Assembly (NCBI GenBank): GCA_026002855.1
Contig: BPGD01000001.1
Coordinates: 3,728,001 to 3,792,000 of the forward strand
Direction: 5' to 3'
DNA: 64,000 nucleotides
Source: Bryobacteraceae bacterium
Lineage (GTDB): Bacteria > Acidobacteriota > Terriglobia > Bryobacterales > Bryobacteraceae
A program made the position numbers and the translations under genes. Positions 47,730 to 57,082 of the stretch are shown here, piece by piece; positions within the stretch are counted from its first letter, which is position 1, and the number at the start of each line of letters is the position of its first letter. The notes beneath the pieces are model-generated. The model searched no databases. It was not told where the DNA came from and was given only the letters and a program-made list of their open reading frames with translations.

Positions 47730-49067
47730 TCAGGTGCCGGGATAGCCGACGTGGAGTTTTTCGGGAGCGAAGCCGCCTCCGCCACGGCGCGCGTCGCGCA
47801 TGAGGCGAAGGGCCTGGTGCATGTCATCGGCGGAGACATCGCGGCCCTGCTCATAGGCAAGCTGGCCGGCCAGCACATAGGCCTCGCGGAGCTGGGCGAA
47901 GCTGAAGCCGGCCGAGAGGCGGAGCATGTCGTCGAGGTCCTTTTCGGGGCAGCCGTTGCGGAGCGACTTCCGGATGAAGCGGGCGCGGAGCTCGGGGCCC
48001 GGGTTGCGGAACTCGACCACGCGATCGAAACGGCCAGGGCGGCGGAGGATGGCGTCGTCGAGCAGGCCGGCGTCGTTGGCCGTGGCGACGACGATGACGC
48101 CCTCGGCGGTGGACAGGCCGTCGAGAGAGTTCATCAGGTGGGAGAGAGTGATCTGGTGCCGCTTCTCCTTGCTGCCGTCGGAAGGGAAATGGCGGTCGAG
48201 ATCTTCCATGACGATCATGGCAGGAGCGTGATCGGCGGCCCACTGGAACAGGTGAGTGAGCATGCTGTCATCGACATCCGAGTCGCCCCATTGCAGGGAG
48301 CAGATGGAGAGCTCCGGGCGCGCGGCGAGGACACGGACGACGCTGGTCTTGCCGTTGCCCGGGGGACCGTGGAAAAGGTAGCCGCGGCGGTACGGGATGC
48401 GGTTTTCGCGGAACCACTGGCGGCGCTGGAAGAAAGTCTCGAAGTCGGAGCGGACGAGGCGGACGACGTGGTCTTCGAGGACCAGGTCGTCCCAGCCGAG
48501 CGCGGTGGAAATTTCCTGGTCCGGCCCGTTGAGGATAAAGACGTTCTTGCGGTTTTTTTCGCGCCGAAGGTGTTTGGCGAGCAGCGCCGTCAGGGCGGGC
48601 AGATCCTCGCGCCGTGCGATGACGAAGTGGCCGGTGGTGGTGCCGCCGCGCTCGTCCGGATCCACCCAGCGGAGGCGGACGAAGACGACGGGGCGGTCGA
48701 GGCCGCGAAACCACAGTGCGGCGGGCTGGCCGATCCATTCCGCGCGCCAGACGACGCGGGAGCGGCCCGTGGGATAGCGCCGTTCGGCGGCGGAGAGCTG
48801 GAGCAGGCAGGGCTCGCCGTCGCGGAGCTGGAAGCGCTCGACGCGGAAGCCAGTGCCCCAGTGGCTGCGGTTGCCGCTGGCCAGGCCGCTGGGGCCGAAG
48901 ATTTCACGAATTACCAGATGATGGAGCGGCGCCTGGGACAGGTCCGCGATGACGGCCTCGCCGTAAGGGACGCCGAGAACCTGTTCGATCCACGCGCGGT
49001 GCGGCTCGAGCGTCGCGCGGACATAGTCGTTGGGCAGTTCCGTGCGGATGGTCTGGATGGTCGGCAC
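47730..49067 (-). CDS. Bcs1-like AAA ATPase
   Basis: A 445-residue protein. Residues 1-190 are a family-specific N-terminal part with no transmembrane segment that I can see. The AAA core has Walker A GPPGNGKT (234-241), Walker B MIVMEDLD (about 283-290), the sensor segment VIVVATANDAGLLDDAI and the arginine-finger region RRPGRFDRVV. It is most similar in style to Bcs1/FtsH-class AAA proteins. Bacterial Bcs1-like proteins are little characterised; a chaperone, membrane-remodelling or defence role is possible. It is divergent from the HNH endonuclease gene and directly upstream of ssrA on the same strand. Confidence 0.82.
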   Translation of the reverse strand: MPTIQTIRTELPNDYVRATLEPHRAWIEQVLGVPYGEAVIADLSQAPLHHLVIREIFGPSGLASGNRSHWGTGFRVERFQLRDGEPCLLQLSAAERRYPTGRSRVVWRAEWIGQPAALWFRGLDRPVVFVRLRWVDPDERGGTTTGHFVIARREDLPALTALLAKHLRREKNRKNVFILNGPDQEISTALGWDDLVLEDHVVRLVRSDFETFFQRRQWFRENRIPYRRGYLFHGPPGNGKTSVVRVLAARPELSICSLQWGDSDVDDSMLTHLFQWAADHAPAMIVMEDLDRHFPSDGSKEKRHQITLSHLMNSLDGLSTAEGVIVVATANDAGLLDDAILRRPGRFDRVVEFRNPGPELRARFIRKSLRNGCPEKDLDDMLRLSAGFSFAQLREAYVLAGQLAYEQGRDVSADDMHQALRLMRDARRGGGGFAPEKLHVGYPGT

Positions 49068-49315
49068 GCCTGGCAGGATTCCCTGCTCTCACACTAGCAC
49101 GGACTCGCGCCCGAAAAAAGAGACCGCGAAGAAAAATCACTCCGGCGGCGGCCACCCGTGTCCGCCGGCAATCATGGCAGGAAATCGGGTTCTGGACAGG
49201 GAAATTCGGCCAACTTATTGACGACGCATGGAACCCTGGACGCCGGAACCGGCCTGCCACGAGGCCAGCTCGCGCCTGCCCGAATCGGGCAAAAGGCAGC
49301 CTGTGCGCGCCGGTC

Positions 49316-49344
49316 TTGACCCCACAGACGGGCGCGGGTAGAAT
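49316..49344 (+). promoter_or_regulatory. Sigma70-type promoter of the HNH endonuclease gene
   Basis: TTGACC (49316-49321) and TAGAAT (49339-49344) are separated by 17 bases, 15 bases before the ATG at 49360. The short leader implies a transcript with little or no 5' UTR. Confidence 0.65.
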
Positions 49345-49359
49345 GACCAGAACTCTGCC

Positions 49360-50271
49360 ATGGAATCCGCCGTCGCCGGAAAAATCCGGCAAAGCGTCGA
49401 GACCCTGGCCGTGTGGAAGCGCGGCGATGAGCGCGCTCCGCACAAGCCGCTGCTAATTCTCTGGAACCTCGGCAGGGTGCAGCGCGGCGAAGCGCGTTTG
49501 GTGCTGTTCCGCGATGCGGAGCCCGCGCTGCGCCACCTGCTGGAAGAATTCGGTCCTCCGCGGAAATCCATTCACCCGGAGTATCCTTTCTGGCACCTGC
49601 AATCCGACGGGCTGTGGGAGGTGATGGAGGAAAAGGCCGCGCGGGCGCCGGGGAAAAGTCCAACGAAAAAGGATCTTATGGATCCGGGAATTCAGGGCGG
49701 ATTTCCGGCCGAGATCGATGCCGAGCTGCGCAACCATCCGGCGCTCCTGTCCGAGATCGCCTTCCGGCTTCTGTCCGGACACTTTCCGGAGTCCCTGCAC
49801 GGCGACATTCTGGAAGCAGTTGGCCTGAGGGTGGCGCCATGGTCTGCGGCGAGGCAGGATGCGGCGCCATTCCGGCAGCAGGTGCTCGACGCCTATGGCC
49901 ACGCCTGTGCGCTGTGCGGTTACAGCGTGCGTCTGGGACGGGGCGATCTGGCGCTGGGCGCGGCGCACCTCCGCTGGCGAATGTCGGGCGGGGCCGATGC
50001 TGTGGATAACGGCCTTGCCGTCTGCGCCATCCACCACAAGGCGCTGGACCGCGGCGCGGTGTCTCTGGATGAAGAGTTCCGCATTCTGGTGTCAGACCAG
50101 GTAGAAGGGGGGCGGGGCCTGGAGGAATGGTTCCTCGGCCTGGCGGGCCGCCGGGCTCACATCCCGGAGCGGCCCGATTGGAGGCCTGCGGGGGCGCACC
50201 TGGCCTGGCACCGGAAGAATGTTTTCCGCGGCAGCGCGGATCCGCCCATGCATCAATCCGCCAGCGCCTGA
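49360..50271 (+). CDS. HNH endonuclease, phosphorothioate-DNA-dependent restriction type
   Basis: A 303-residue protein. The N-terminal half has RAPHKPLLILWNLGR (25-39) and YPFWHLQSDGLWEV (75-88), a pattern I recall from the sulfur-binding domain of ScoMcrA-type enzymes that recognise phosphorothioated DNA. The C-terminal half is an HNH nuclease: C183 and C186, GAAHLRWRMSGG with H203, DNGLAVCAIHHKALDRG with N217, H225/H226 and D230. All nuclease residues appear intact. It has its own promoter and a convergent 19-base overlap with the serine hydrolase gene. No dnd genes lie nearby, so it would act as a stand-alone type IV restriction enzyme against modified foreign DNA. Confidence 0.82.
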   Translation: MESAVAGKIRQSVETLAVWKRGDERAPHKPLLILWNLGRVQRGEARLVLFRDAEPALRHLLEEFGPPRKSIHPEYPFWHLQSDGLWEVMEEKAARAPGKSPTKKDLMDPGIQGGFPAEIDAELRNHPALLSEIAFRLLSGHFPESLHGDILEAVGLRVAPWSAARQDAAPFRQQVLDAYGHACALCGYSVRLGRGDLALGAAHLRWRMSGGADAVDNGLAVCAIHHKALDRGAVSLDEEFRILVSDQVEGGRGLEEWFLGLAGRRAHIPERPDWRPAGAHLAWHRKNVFRGSADPPMHQSASA

Positions 50272-51467
50272 TAGACGAGCGTCTCGAACAGGTTCAGCGT
50301 GGCCGCGTCAAAGGGCATCCACTGCATGAACACAAGCAGGGCGAGCTTCTCCCTGCGGTCGATGCGGAAGAAGGTGGAGGCAGCGCCGTTCCAGCCGAAC
50401 AAACCTTCGGAAGCGGGGCGGCCGGAGCGGGCGACGTCAATTCGCACGGCACCGCCGAGTCCGAACCCGTCGGCATCATCGCCGCCGATGGTCGGGCGCG
50501 GGAGCCCGGCGAGGTGGTTCATCGTCATCAGGTCGACCGTTTTCCGCCCGAGCAGGCGGACGCCGTCGAGCTGACCGCCGTTCAGAAGCATCTGGGCGAA
50601 GCGCGCGTAGTCGCCGATGGTCGAATACAGCCCCATGCCGCCGTACGGCACGCCGCCGGTCTGGAGCCCTGGCTGCGTGACGAGCTTGCCCTCGCGGCGC
50701 GAGTAGATTTTTGCCAGCCGCGGCCGCTTGGCCTCGGGCAGGCGGAAATGCGTGTCCGTCATTTTCAGCGGCCCGGTGATGCGCTTTTCCACGAATTGAT
50801 CGAAGGGCTCGCCCGCGACGACCTCGACAAGGTAGCCGAGCACGTCAATGGAGACCGAGTACTCATAACGCTCTCCGGGCTGGAAGGCCAGCGGAAGCCG
50901 TGAGAGCCGTTCAATGAACTCCTTGAGGCTGCGGGCGCCGAGCGGGTCCGCCTTGCGGTAGAGCGCGGAGACATTGTCGTTGCCCCACCCGTAGGTGAAG
51001 CCGCTCGTGTGCGTCAGCAGATGCCTGATGGTGATCGGCCGGGCCAGATCCTCGAGCTCGGGCCGTTCGACGGTGCCGCCCTTGTAGACCTTGAGTCCCT
51101 TGAACTCGGGGATGTATTTTTCGACGCGGTCGTCGAGCGAAAGCCTGCCCTCCTCGACGAGCATCATCACGGCGACGCTGGTGATGGTCTTGGTCATCGA
51201 GTAGATGTGAACGATGGTGTCGCGCTCCATCGGCAGGCGGTTTTCGACGTCGCGGAGTCCGTAGGCGCGCCAGTCGACGATGCGGCCGTTGCGCACGATC
51301 ATCGTGATGGCGCCGGGGCGCTCGCCGGATGAAGTGAGTGATTCGAAATGGCGGTGGAGACGCCCGAGACGCTCGCTCGAAAAGCCCTCCTTTTCAGGAG
51401 TGGAAACGGCAAGAGGCTGGGCAAGGCCGGCACAGGCGGCCAGCGTGACAAGAAGCAATGCGCGCAT
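50253..51467 (-). CDS. Secreted serine hydrolase, class C beta-lactamase fold
   Basis: A 404-residue protein with a signal peptide (RALLLVTLAACAGLAQ) and the catalytic S90-M-T-K93 of the beta-lactamase/DD-peptidase fold. A tyrosine motif YEYSVS and a C-terminal Gly-rich segment (FGWNGAASTFF) take the place of the HxG/KTG strand. These enzymes are usually esterases or D-aminopeptidases rather than resistance genes. It ends inside the 3' end of the HNH gene and lies eight bases downstream of the xylanase stop, so it may be co-transcribed with the xylanase. Confidence 0.9.
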   Translation of the reverse strand: MRALLLVTLAACAGLAQPLAVSTPEKEGFSSERLGRLHRHFESLTSSGERPGAITMIVRNGRIVDWRAYGLRDVENRLPMERDTIVHIYSMTKTITSVAVMMLVEEGRLSLDDRVEKYIPEFKGLKVYKGGTVERPELEDLARPITIRHLLTHTSGFTYGWGNDNVSALYRKADPLGARSLKEFIERLSRLPLAFQPGERYEYSVSIDVLGYLVEVVAGEPFDQFVEKRITGPLKMTDTHFRLPEAKRPRLAKIYSRREGKLVTQPGLQTGGVPYGGMGLYSTIGDYARFAQMLLNGGQLDGVRLLGRKTVDLMTMNHLAGLPRPTIGGDDADGFGLGGAVRIDVARSGRPASEGLFGWNGAASTFFRIDRREKLALLVFMQWMPFDAATLNLFETLVYQALAD

Positions 51468-51475
51468 GGCGCCGA

Positions 51476-53284
51476 TTATAACGGGCGCGGGCGGCGCGGC
51501 GCCGGAGCGGTTCCGGGTACGGTGACGAGAAACACGGGACTGCCTTTTCTGAGCGTGAAGGTCTTTTTGATGACCGTATCGCCGGCCTGGACAGTGATCT
51601 CGTAATCACCGAGGAAGCCGCGCGCGACGAACGTGCCGGCGGAGGACGTGAGGCCGCCCGTGTCAGTGCGCCAGCGCTGCCACACGAGTTCGCGCCAGAT
51701 GCGGTAGGCCGGTTTTTCGCTCCAGTCGCGGCGGATCATCGCGCCATCAGGTTTCCAGTGGCTGCCTTCCCAAAAGCCCCACATCAGAAAGTCTGTCACC
51801 GCAGGATGACTGAAGGCTGCGATGAGCAGATCGTGGAAAAATTGCGCCTGCAATTCCTCGTCTTTTGTGGCGAAATCGAATTCCGTAATGACGATGGGGA
51901 GGCCGAGCCGTGCGAAGCGGTCAAGGATCTCAAGCATCCGTTCGGGCGGGGTGGCCGAACTGAAATGGCCCTGCATTCCGATGCCCTCAATGGGGGCGCC
52001 GCGTTCCTGGAGCATGCGGATCATGCCGTAGTAGGCATTCTGCTTGCGCAGGTTGGCGCCGTTTGCGGAAAGGATGTCGTATTCGTTGATGAACAGGCGC
52101 GGCGCCGGATCAGCATCCTTGGCGGCGCGGAACCAGTCCGCCATGACCGCGTCGCCGAGGATGTTGAGGACGTCGCGGTTGGCGACGGGCTCGTTGACTA
52201 CGTCCCAGTCGACGACGAGGCCCCGGGTGGCGGCAGCGGTGTTGCGGATGCGCTCGAGGATGCGCTGCGCAAGCGCAGCCGGGTTGGAGGCAAGGTTGCG
52301 GACGTCGGCCGGCATCCACTGCCAGCCGGGCCACACGAGGTTGTGGCCGCGGACGCGGGCGATGCCGTTGTCGCGCAGCCAGTGAAGGGCGTCGAGCGCG
52401 CGGTTCGGATTCTGCTCGAAGGGGCCCCATTTGAGGTCGTTTTCGAGCACGGCGAAAGTGAAGTTGGCGCGGATGAAGTCGCGGTAGCGGTCGCTGTCCG
52501 GGCCGGTTCCCAAAAGGCGTTCGGCGGCGACGGCGGTGCCCCAGCCGAAGGCGGGGCGGATCAGCCGGGCGCGCACCAGCGCGCCGCGCACGGGAACGCC
52601 GGCGGGAGTGAGGACGCGAATCTTCAGGTCGGCCTTGCGGATCTGCTCGATTCTCTGTCCGGCTGCCCTGCGCCAGGCGGCATCGGGTTCGGCGCCCTCG
52701 TAGAAGCGGTTCAGGCCAAGCTGTTCGGCCCTGACTCCCGGGCCGTAGTTGAGCAGTGAGATGCCGCCGACTTCGGCCACCTGCACCTGCTGGCCCATCC
52801 AGAAGTCGACCCAGTAACCGCCGGCCGGGTAGGATTCGGCCATCGGGAACAGGACGCGGAAGCGGCGCCACTCGCGGCCCACGGGGTAGGGGGTGCTGAT
52901 GGATTTGGTATAGGGCGAACCGTCGCGCTCGACGTTGAGGCGCAGGATGCAGTCGCCGTCCTCGGGCTCGAGGCAGCGCATCCAGAATTCGGCGAGGATC
53001 ATGTCGCCGGCAGACACCGGGGCGGCGCCGCGGGCGCGGATCCGTACGTCCCACTCGTTGCCGCCGGAGTCCGGCAGCGAGAGCGTGCGCAGCCGCCAGG
53101 CTTTCGGAAATGCCATGCCGCCGACATCGACGATTTCGGCGGCACCCGCCGTCGGGCCCTGCGCCGGACCCGAGTAGCGGAATGCGGTCAGGGGATCGGA
53201 GCCGAGCAGGGGCACGGGATTTTCGAGAGACTGAGCTGCCGCGGAGGTGAGAAGGAGAATTATCAGCGCGCCTCGGGCCAACAT
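51476..53284 (-). CDS. Secreted GH10 endo-1,4-beta-xylanase
   Basis: A 602-residue protein with a signal peptide (GALIILLLTSAAAQ). Residues about 30-190 form a carbohydrate-binding-like beta domain. A GH10 barrel follows with the acid/base glutamate E365 in WDVVNEPVAN and the nucleophile E468 in VITEFDFAT; HNLVWPGWQWMP is the substrate-cleft motif. A short C-terminal beta tail (SAGTFVARGFLGDYEITVQ) follows, as seen in related secreted proteins. It cuts xylan backbones, fitting a plant-polymer degrader. Confidence 0.93.
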   Translation of the reverse strand: MLARGALIILLLTSAAAQSLENPVPLLGSDPLTAFRYSGPAQGPTAGAAEIVDVGGMAFPKAWRLRTLSLPDSGGNEWDVRIRARGAAPVSAGDMILAEFWMRCLEPEDGDCILRLNVERDGSPYTKSISTPYPVGREWRRFRVLFPMAESYPAGGYWVDFWMGQQVQVAEVGGISLLNYGPGVRAEQLGLNRFYEGAEPDAAWRRAAGQRIEQIRKADLKIRVLTPAGVPVRGALVRARLIRPAFGWGTAVAAERLLGTGPDSDRYRDFIRANFTFAVLENDLKWGPFEQNPNRALDALHWLRDNGIARVRGHNLVWPGWQWMPADVRNLASNPAALAQRILERIRNTAAATRGLVVDWDVVNEPVANRDVLNILGDAVMADWFRAAKDADPAPRLFINEYDILSANGANLRKQNAYYGMIRMLQERGAPIEGIGMQGHFSSATPPERMLEILDRFARLGLPIVITEFDFATKDEELQAQFFHDLLIAAFSHPAVTDFLMWGFWEGSHWKPDGAMIRRDWSEKPAYRIWRELVWQRWRTDTGGLTSSAGTFVARGFLGDYEITVQAGDTVIKKTFTLRKGSPVFLVTVPGTAPAPRRPRPL

Positions 53285-53368
53285 CAGGACCTCCTTCCTG
53301 CATCATGACGCAGAAGCGTGCGCCGTGCCAGAGCGCCAGAGCGGTTCTGGGATAATCGTGTGAGCGCG

Positions 53369-54199
53369 ATGTTTCGATTTTTTGCGCGGCTTGGGCGCGC
53401 GTCCGCCGCGGCTTACCGGCACGGAGCGCTGGGACAGGCCAAGGGAGCGGCCTATTCGGCGCTGCTGGCCTTCTTCCCGATGCTGGCCACAATGACGGCG
53501 ATTCTGGTGCAGATGAATGCGGCGGCGGTGTCGCGGAGGATCACGGCGCTGCTGTTCCGCGCCGCGCCGCCGGGTGTGGAAGATCTGATCCGCTACTATG
53601 TCGCCGAGCGGGGTTCGCGGCCGCTGGCGCTCCCGATTGCGGCCTCGGTGCTGGCGCTGTGGGCCGCCAGCGGCGTGATGACGACGCTGATGGAGGCGTT
53701 CAACGCCGCCCACGGGCGGCAGCCGCGGCGCGGAGTGGTGGCCACGCGCGTGGTGGCGATGTGGCTGGTGCTGGTTTCACTGCTGCCGCTCGTGGGGGCG
53801 AGCGCCCTGATGATCGCCGGAGACCGCGCCGAGACCTGGCTGCTGCACTGGCTCGGCGTGCTTGAGGCGGGCGAGACGCTTCAGGGCGGCGTCCGCGTGC
53901 TGGGATCGCTTGTGCGGCATGCGCTGGTGGCGGGCACGATGGTGCTGGTGGCGGCCATGCAGTATTACTTCGGGCCGGAAGACCGCGGGCGGTGTCCGGT
54001 GTGGCCCGGAGCGATTCTGGCCACGGCGCTGTGGGCGCTGCTGACCGGGGCGTTCGCCTGGTATGTGAGGAACATCGCGAATTACAATGTCTTATACGGG
54101 AGCATCGGCGCCGTCATCGCACTTTGCGTGTGGATGTATCTGCTGGCTCTGACGGCGATTCTGGGGTGCGAATTCAACGCACAGGCCAGGCGAAAATGA
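53369..54199 (+). CDS. YihY/BrkB-family membrane protein
   Basis: A 276-residue integral membrane protein with about six hydrophobic segments. It carries the YihY pattern [63 protein letters not shown] and [19 protein letters not shown]. Possibly a transporter; the function is unproven. The ATG at 53369 is preferred; a GTG at 53360 is also possible. Its stop overlaps the uvrB start (ATGA), so it is coupled to uvrB. Confidence 0.9.
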   Translation: MFRFFARLGRASAAAYRHGALGQAKGAAYSALLAFFPMLATMTAILVQMNAAAVSRRITALLFRAAPPGVEDLIRYYVAERGSRPLALPIAASVLALWAASGVMTTLMEAFNAAHGRQPRRGVVATRVVAMWLVLVSLLPLVGASALMIAGDRAETWLLHWLGVLEAGETLQGGVRVLGSLVRHALVAGTMVLVAAMQYYFGPEDRGRCPVWPGAILATALWALLTGAFAWYVRNIANYNVLYGSIGAVIALCVWMYLLALTAILGCEFNAQARRK

Positions 54200-56229
54200 G
54201 CGTGTACAAACTGGGCATCGACTACCGTCCGCGGGGCGACCAGGGCAGAGCCATCCGCGAGCTGGTGCGCGGCGTGGAGCGTGGCGAGCAGCATCAGGTG
54301 CTGCTCGGCGTCACGGGCAGCGGCAAGACGTTCACGATCGCCAAGGTGATCGAGGAGACCGGGCGGCCGGCGCTGATCATGGCGCACAACAAGATTCTCG
54401 CCGCCCAGCTTTACCAGGAATTCAAAACCTTTTTTCCACACAACGCGGTGGAATATTTTGTCAGTTATTACGATTATTACCAGCCGGAAGCCTACATTCC
54501 TTCCACCGATACCTACATTGAAAAAGAGGCGACCATCAACGACGAGCTGGACAAGTTGCGGATGTCGGCGACGCGGAGCCTGTTCGAGCGGCGCGACTGC
54601 ATCATCGTCGCCAGCGTGAGCTGCATCTACGGGCTCGGGTCTCCCGAGGCCTACTACGGGATGCTGCTGATGCTCGAGAAGGGCCAGCGGATCCGCCGCG
54701 AGCAGATTCTGGCGAAACTCGTCGAGATCCTCTACGAGCGCAACCACGCTGATTTCCGCCGCGGCGCCTTCCGCGTGCGCGGCGACGTGATCGAGGTGTG
54801 GCCCACCTACGAGGACGACGCCTTCCGCATCGAGATGTGGGGCGACGAGATCGAGGCGATCAGCCGGATCGATCCGCTGCTCGGCCAGGTGAAGGAGCGG
54901 CTGGTGCGGCTGCCCATCTACCCGAAGACCCACTACGTGATGAGCGCGGAGACGAAGGAGAGGGCGCTCGCAAGCATCGAGGAGGAGCTCGTCTGGTGGA
55001 AGAAGGAGCTGGAAAAGCAGGGCAAGATGGTGGAGGCGCAGCGGGTGTGGCAGCGGACGATGTTCGACCTGGAGATGATCCGCCAGGTGGGCTACTGCCA
55101 CGGGATTGAGAACTACTCGCGCCATTTCAGCGGGCGGCTGCCTGGCGAGCCGCCGCCTACGCTGCTCGACTATCTGCCGCAGGACGCGCTGCTGATCATC
55201 GATGAAAGCCACCAGACGGTGCCGCAGATTGGCGGCATGTACCACGGCGACCGCTCGCGCAAGGAGACGCTGGTGAAATACGGCTTCCGTCTTCCGAGCG
55301 CGCTGGACAACCGGCCACTGACGTTTGAGGAGTTTGAGAACCGCGTCCACCAGACGATCTACGTCTCGGCGACGCCCGGCCCCTACGAGCTGACAAAGAC
55401 GGGCGGTGTGGTGGTGGAGCAGATCATCCGGCCGACGGGCCTGGTGGATCCGGAGGTGGAAGTGCGGCCGGTGCGCGGGCAGGTGGACGACCTGCTGGGC
55501 GAGATCCGCAAGCGCATCTCGAAGGGGCAGCGGGTACTGATCACCACGCTCACCAAGCGCATGGCCGAGGACCTGCGGGAATACTACGCCGAGCTGGGGA
55601 TCCGCTGCGCCTACATGCACTCGGAGGTCTCGACGCTGGACCGCGTGAAGATCCTCCGCGACCTGCGCCGCGGCGACATCGACGTGCTGGTGGGCGTGAA
55701 TCTGCTGCGCGAGGGGCTGGATCTGCCGGAGGTTTCGCTGGTCGCCATCCTGGACGCCGACAAGGAGGGGTTCCTGCGCTCGACGGGCTCGCTGATTCAG
55801 ACCATCGGGCGCGCGGCGCGCAACGTGGAAGGCAAGGCCATCCTGTACGCCGATGTGATGACCGACAGCATGCGGCGCGCGATGGACGAGACCGAAAGAC
55901 GGCGGCGCATTCAGCTTGAATACAACCGCGAACATGGCATCACGCCGGAGACGATCGTCAAGCCGATCGACATGACGCTGGCCATGATCGCCGAGGCCGA
56001 CTATGTGACGCCGCCGCTCGAAGAAGAGGCGGCGGCGCCGGAGCTGATGACGCCCGAAGAGCGCGAGCGGCTGATCGCCGAGCTGGAGACGAAAATGAAA
56101 GAGGCGGCGCGGGCGTTTGAATTCGAGAAGGCGGCGCAGTATCGTGACCGTATCAAGGAGCTGCGGACGCCGAAACCCTATGAGCCCGTGGAAGCCGTTG
56201 GGACTGATCGCCTCCGGGAGGATGGCTGA
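54196..56229 (+). CDS. uvrB: Excinuclease ABC subunit B
   Basis: A 677-residue DNA-repair helicase: Walker A GVTGSGKT, the beta-hairpin segment [26 protein letters not shown], the helicase motifs [10 protein letters not shown] and GRAARN, and a C-terminal UVR domain ([20 protein letters not shown]) that binds UvrC. It verifies and loads damage for nucleotide excision repair. The ATG at 54196 overlaps the yihY stop. The longer ORF from 53992 lies inside yihY. Confidence 0.97.
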   Translation: MSVYKLGIDYRPRGDQGRAIRELVRGVERGEQHQVLLGVTGSGKTFTIAKVIEETGRPALIMAHNKILAAQLYQEFKTFFPHNAVEYFVSYYDYYQPEAYIPSTDTYIEKEATINDELDKLRMSATRSLFERRDCIIVASVSCIYGLGSPEAYYGMLLMLEKGQRIRREQILAKLVEILYERNHADFRRGAFRVRGDVIEVWPTYEDDAFRIEMWGDEIEAISRIDPLLGQVKERLVRLPIYPKTHYVMSAETKERALASIEEELVWWKKELEKQGKMVEAQRVWQRTMFDLEMIRQVGYCHGIENYSRHFSGRLPGEPPPTLLDYLPQDALLIIDESHQTVPQIGGMYHGDRSRKETLVKYGFRLPSALDNRPLTFEEFENRVHQTIYVSATPGPYELTKTGGVVVEQIIRPTGLVDPEVEVRPVRGQVDDLLGEIRKRISKGQRVLITTLTKRMAEDLREYYAELGIRCAYMHSEVSTLDRVKILRDLRRGDIDVLVGVNLLREGLDLPEVSLVAILDADKEGFLRSTGSLIQTIGRAARNVEGKAILYADVMTDSMRRAMDETERRRRIQLEYNREHGITPETIVKPIDMTLAMIAEADYVTPPLEEEAAAPELMTPEERERLIAELETKMKEAARAFEFEKAAQYRDRIKELRTPKPYEPVEAVGTDRLREDG

Positions 56230-57022
56230 CTCTCTCTTGCTGCGCCGTCCGGCGCTCGGGCGCCATCTGGGCCCGGTGGCGGCCGCCGATGCGCGGCTGG
56301 CCTCGCGTTACTCGAACCGCCTGCGGGCCGGGTATCCGGCCCGGCCGGAGGATCTGCGGAGCTGTGGGCTGATTGTCCTGCACACGGACACGGCCGGGCT
56401 GGAGCGGCTGCTGGAGTTGCTACGGCGAAGCGGGCCATGGCGCGGCGCCCACTTCGTGCTGCTGCATGCGGAGCTCGACTCGAGCGCGCTTGAAGAGTTG
56501 CGCGCGGCCGGGTCGCGGGTGTGTTCGGCGGCGCCGGCGCCGGCGCCGAGCCGGGACCTGGTGGTTGTCGAAGGCGACCGGAGCGCCCTGCGGCGGGCAG
56601 CGGCCTGGCTGGAAGACGCGCACCTGCGCTGCCTGGAGCTGGCCCCGGGCGGCAAGCCGTTGTTCCTTGTGGGTGCGCAGATGCCGGGCTGGCTGCTGAT
56701 TCCGGTGTTCGATGCGGCCTTTCAAACGCTGAAGGCCGCCGGCCTGAGCCCGGCGGAGGCGCGGCGCATGCTGCGCTTCCTCGGGGAAGCGGCGGTGCGG
56801 GATTTTGCCGCCCACGGGCGGCGTCGATGGGAGGACCCGGCAGCCGCACCGCGCGCGACCGCGACGGCGGCGGCGAGGAAGGCGCTCGGGGAAACCAGTC
56901 CGCGGCTGGCCCGGTTCGAGGAGGCGATGCTGGCGGCCGTGGCTGAATTCTACGGCGGTGCGGCCGGGCAACGGCCGGAGGGCGAATCGCGCGTCCTGCG
57001 CGTCCGGCTGAGCATCCCATAA
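56180..57022 (+). CDS. DUF2520/Rossmann-like protein
   Basis: A protein of about 280 residues. It opens with a weak nucleotide-binding strand [14 protein letters not shown], and has [11 protein letters not shown] and [15 protein letters not shown]-terminal helical part ([26 protein letters not shown]) is of the DUF2520 style. The usual Rossmann GxGxxG is degraded, so cofactor binding is doubtful. It starts inside uvrB, a 50-base overlap, if 56180 is right; an ATG at 56222 would remove the first strand. Function unknown. Confidence 0.65.
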   Translation: MSPWKPLGLIASGRMADSLLLRRPALGRHLGPVAAADARLASRYSNRLRAGYPARPEDLRSCGLIVLHTDTAGLERLLELLRRSGPWRGAHFVLLHAELDSSALEELRAAGSRVCSAAPAPAPSRDLVVVEGDRSALRRAAAWLEDAHLRCLELAPGGKPLFLVGAQMPGWLLIPVFDAAFQTLKAAGLSPAEARRMLRFLGEAAVRDFAAHGRRRWEDPAAAPRATATAAARKALGETSPRLARFEEAMLAAVAEFYGGAAGQRPEGESRVLRVRLSIP

Positions 57023-57082
57023 CTGTAGGTGTTTGCGGCCCGGACGGGTTAGAATCGGGATTGTAGTCCCCCGACTGGTCTC

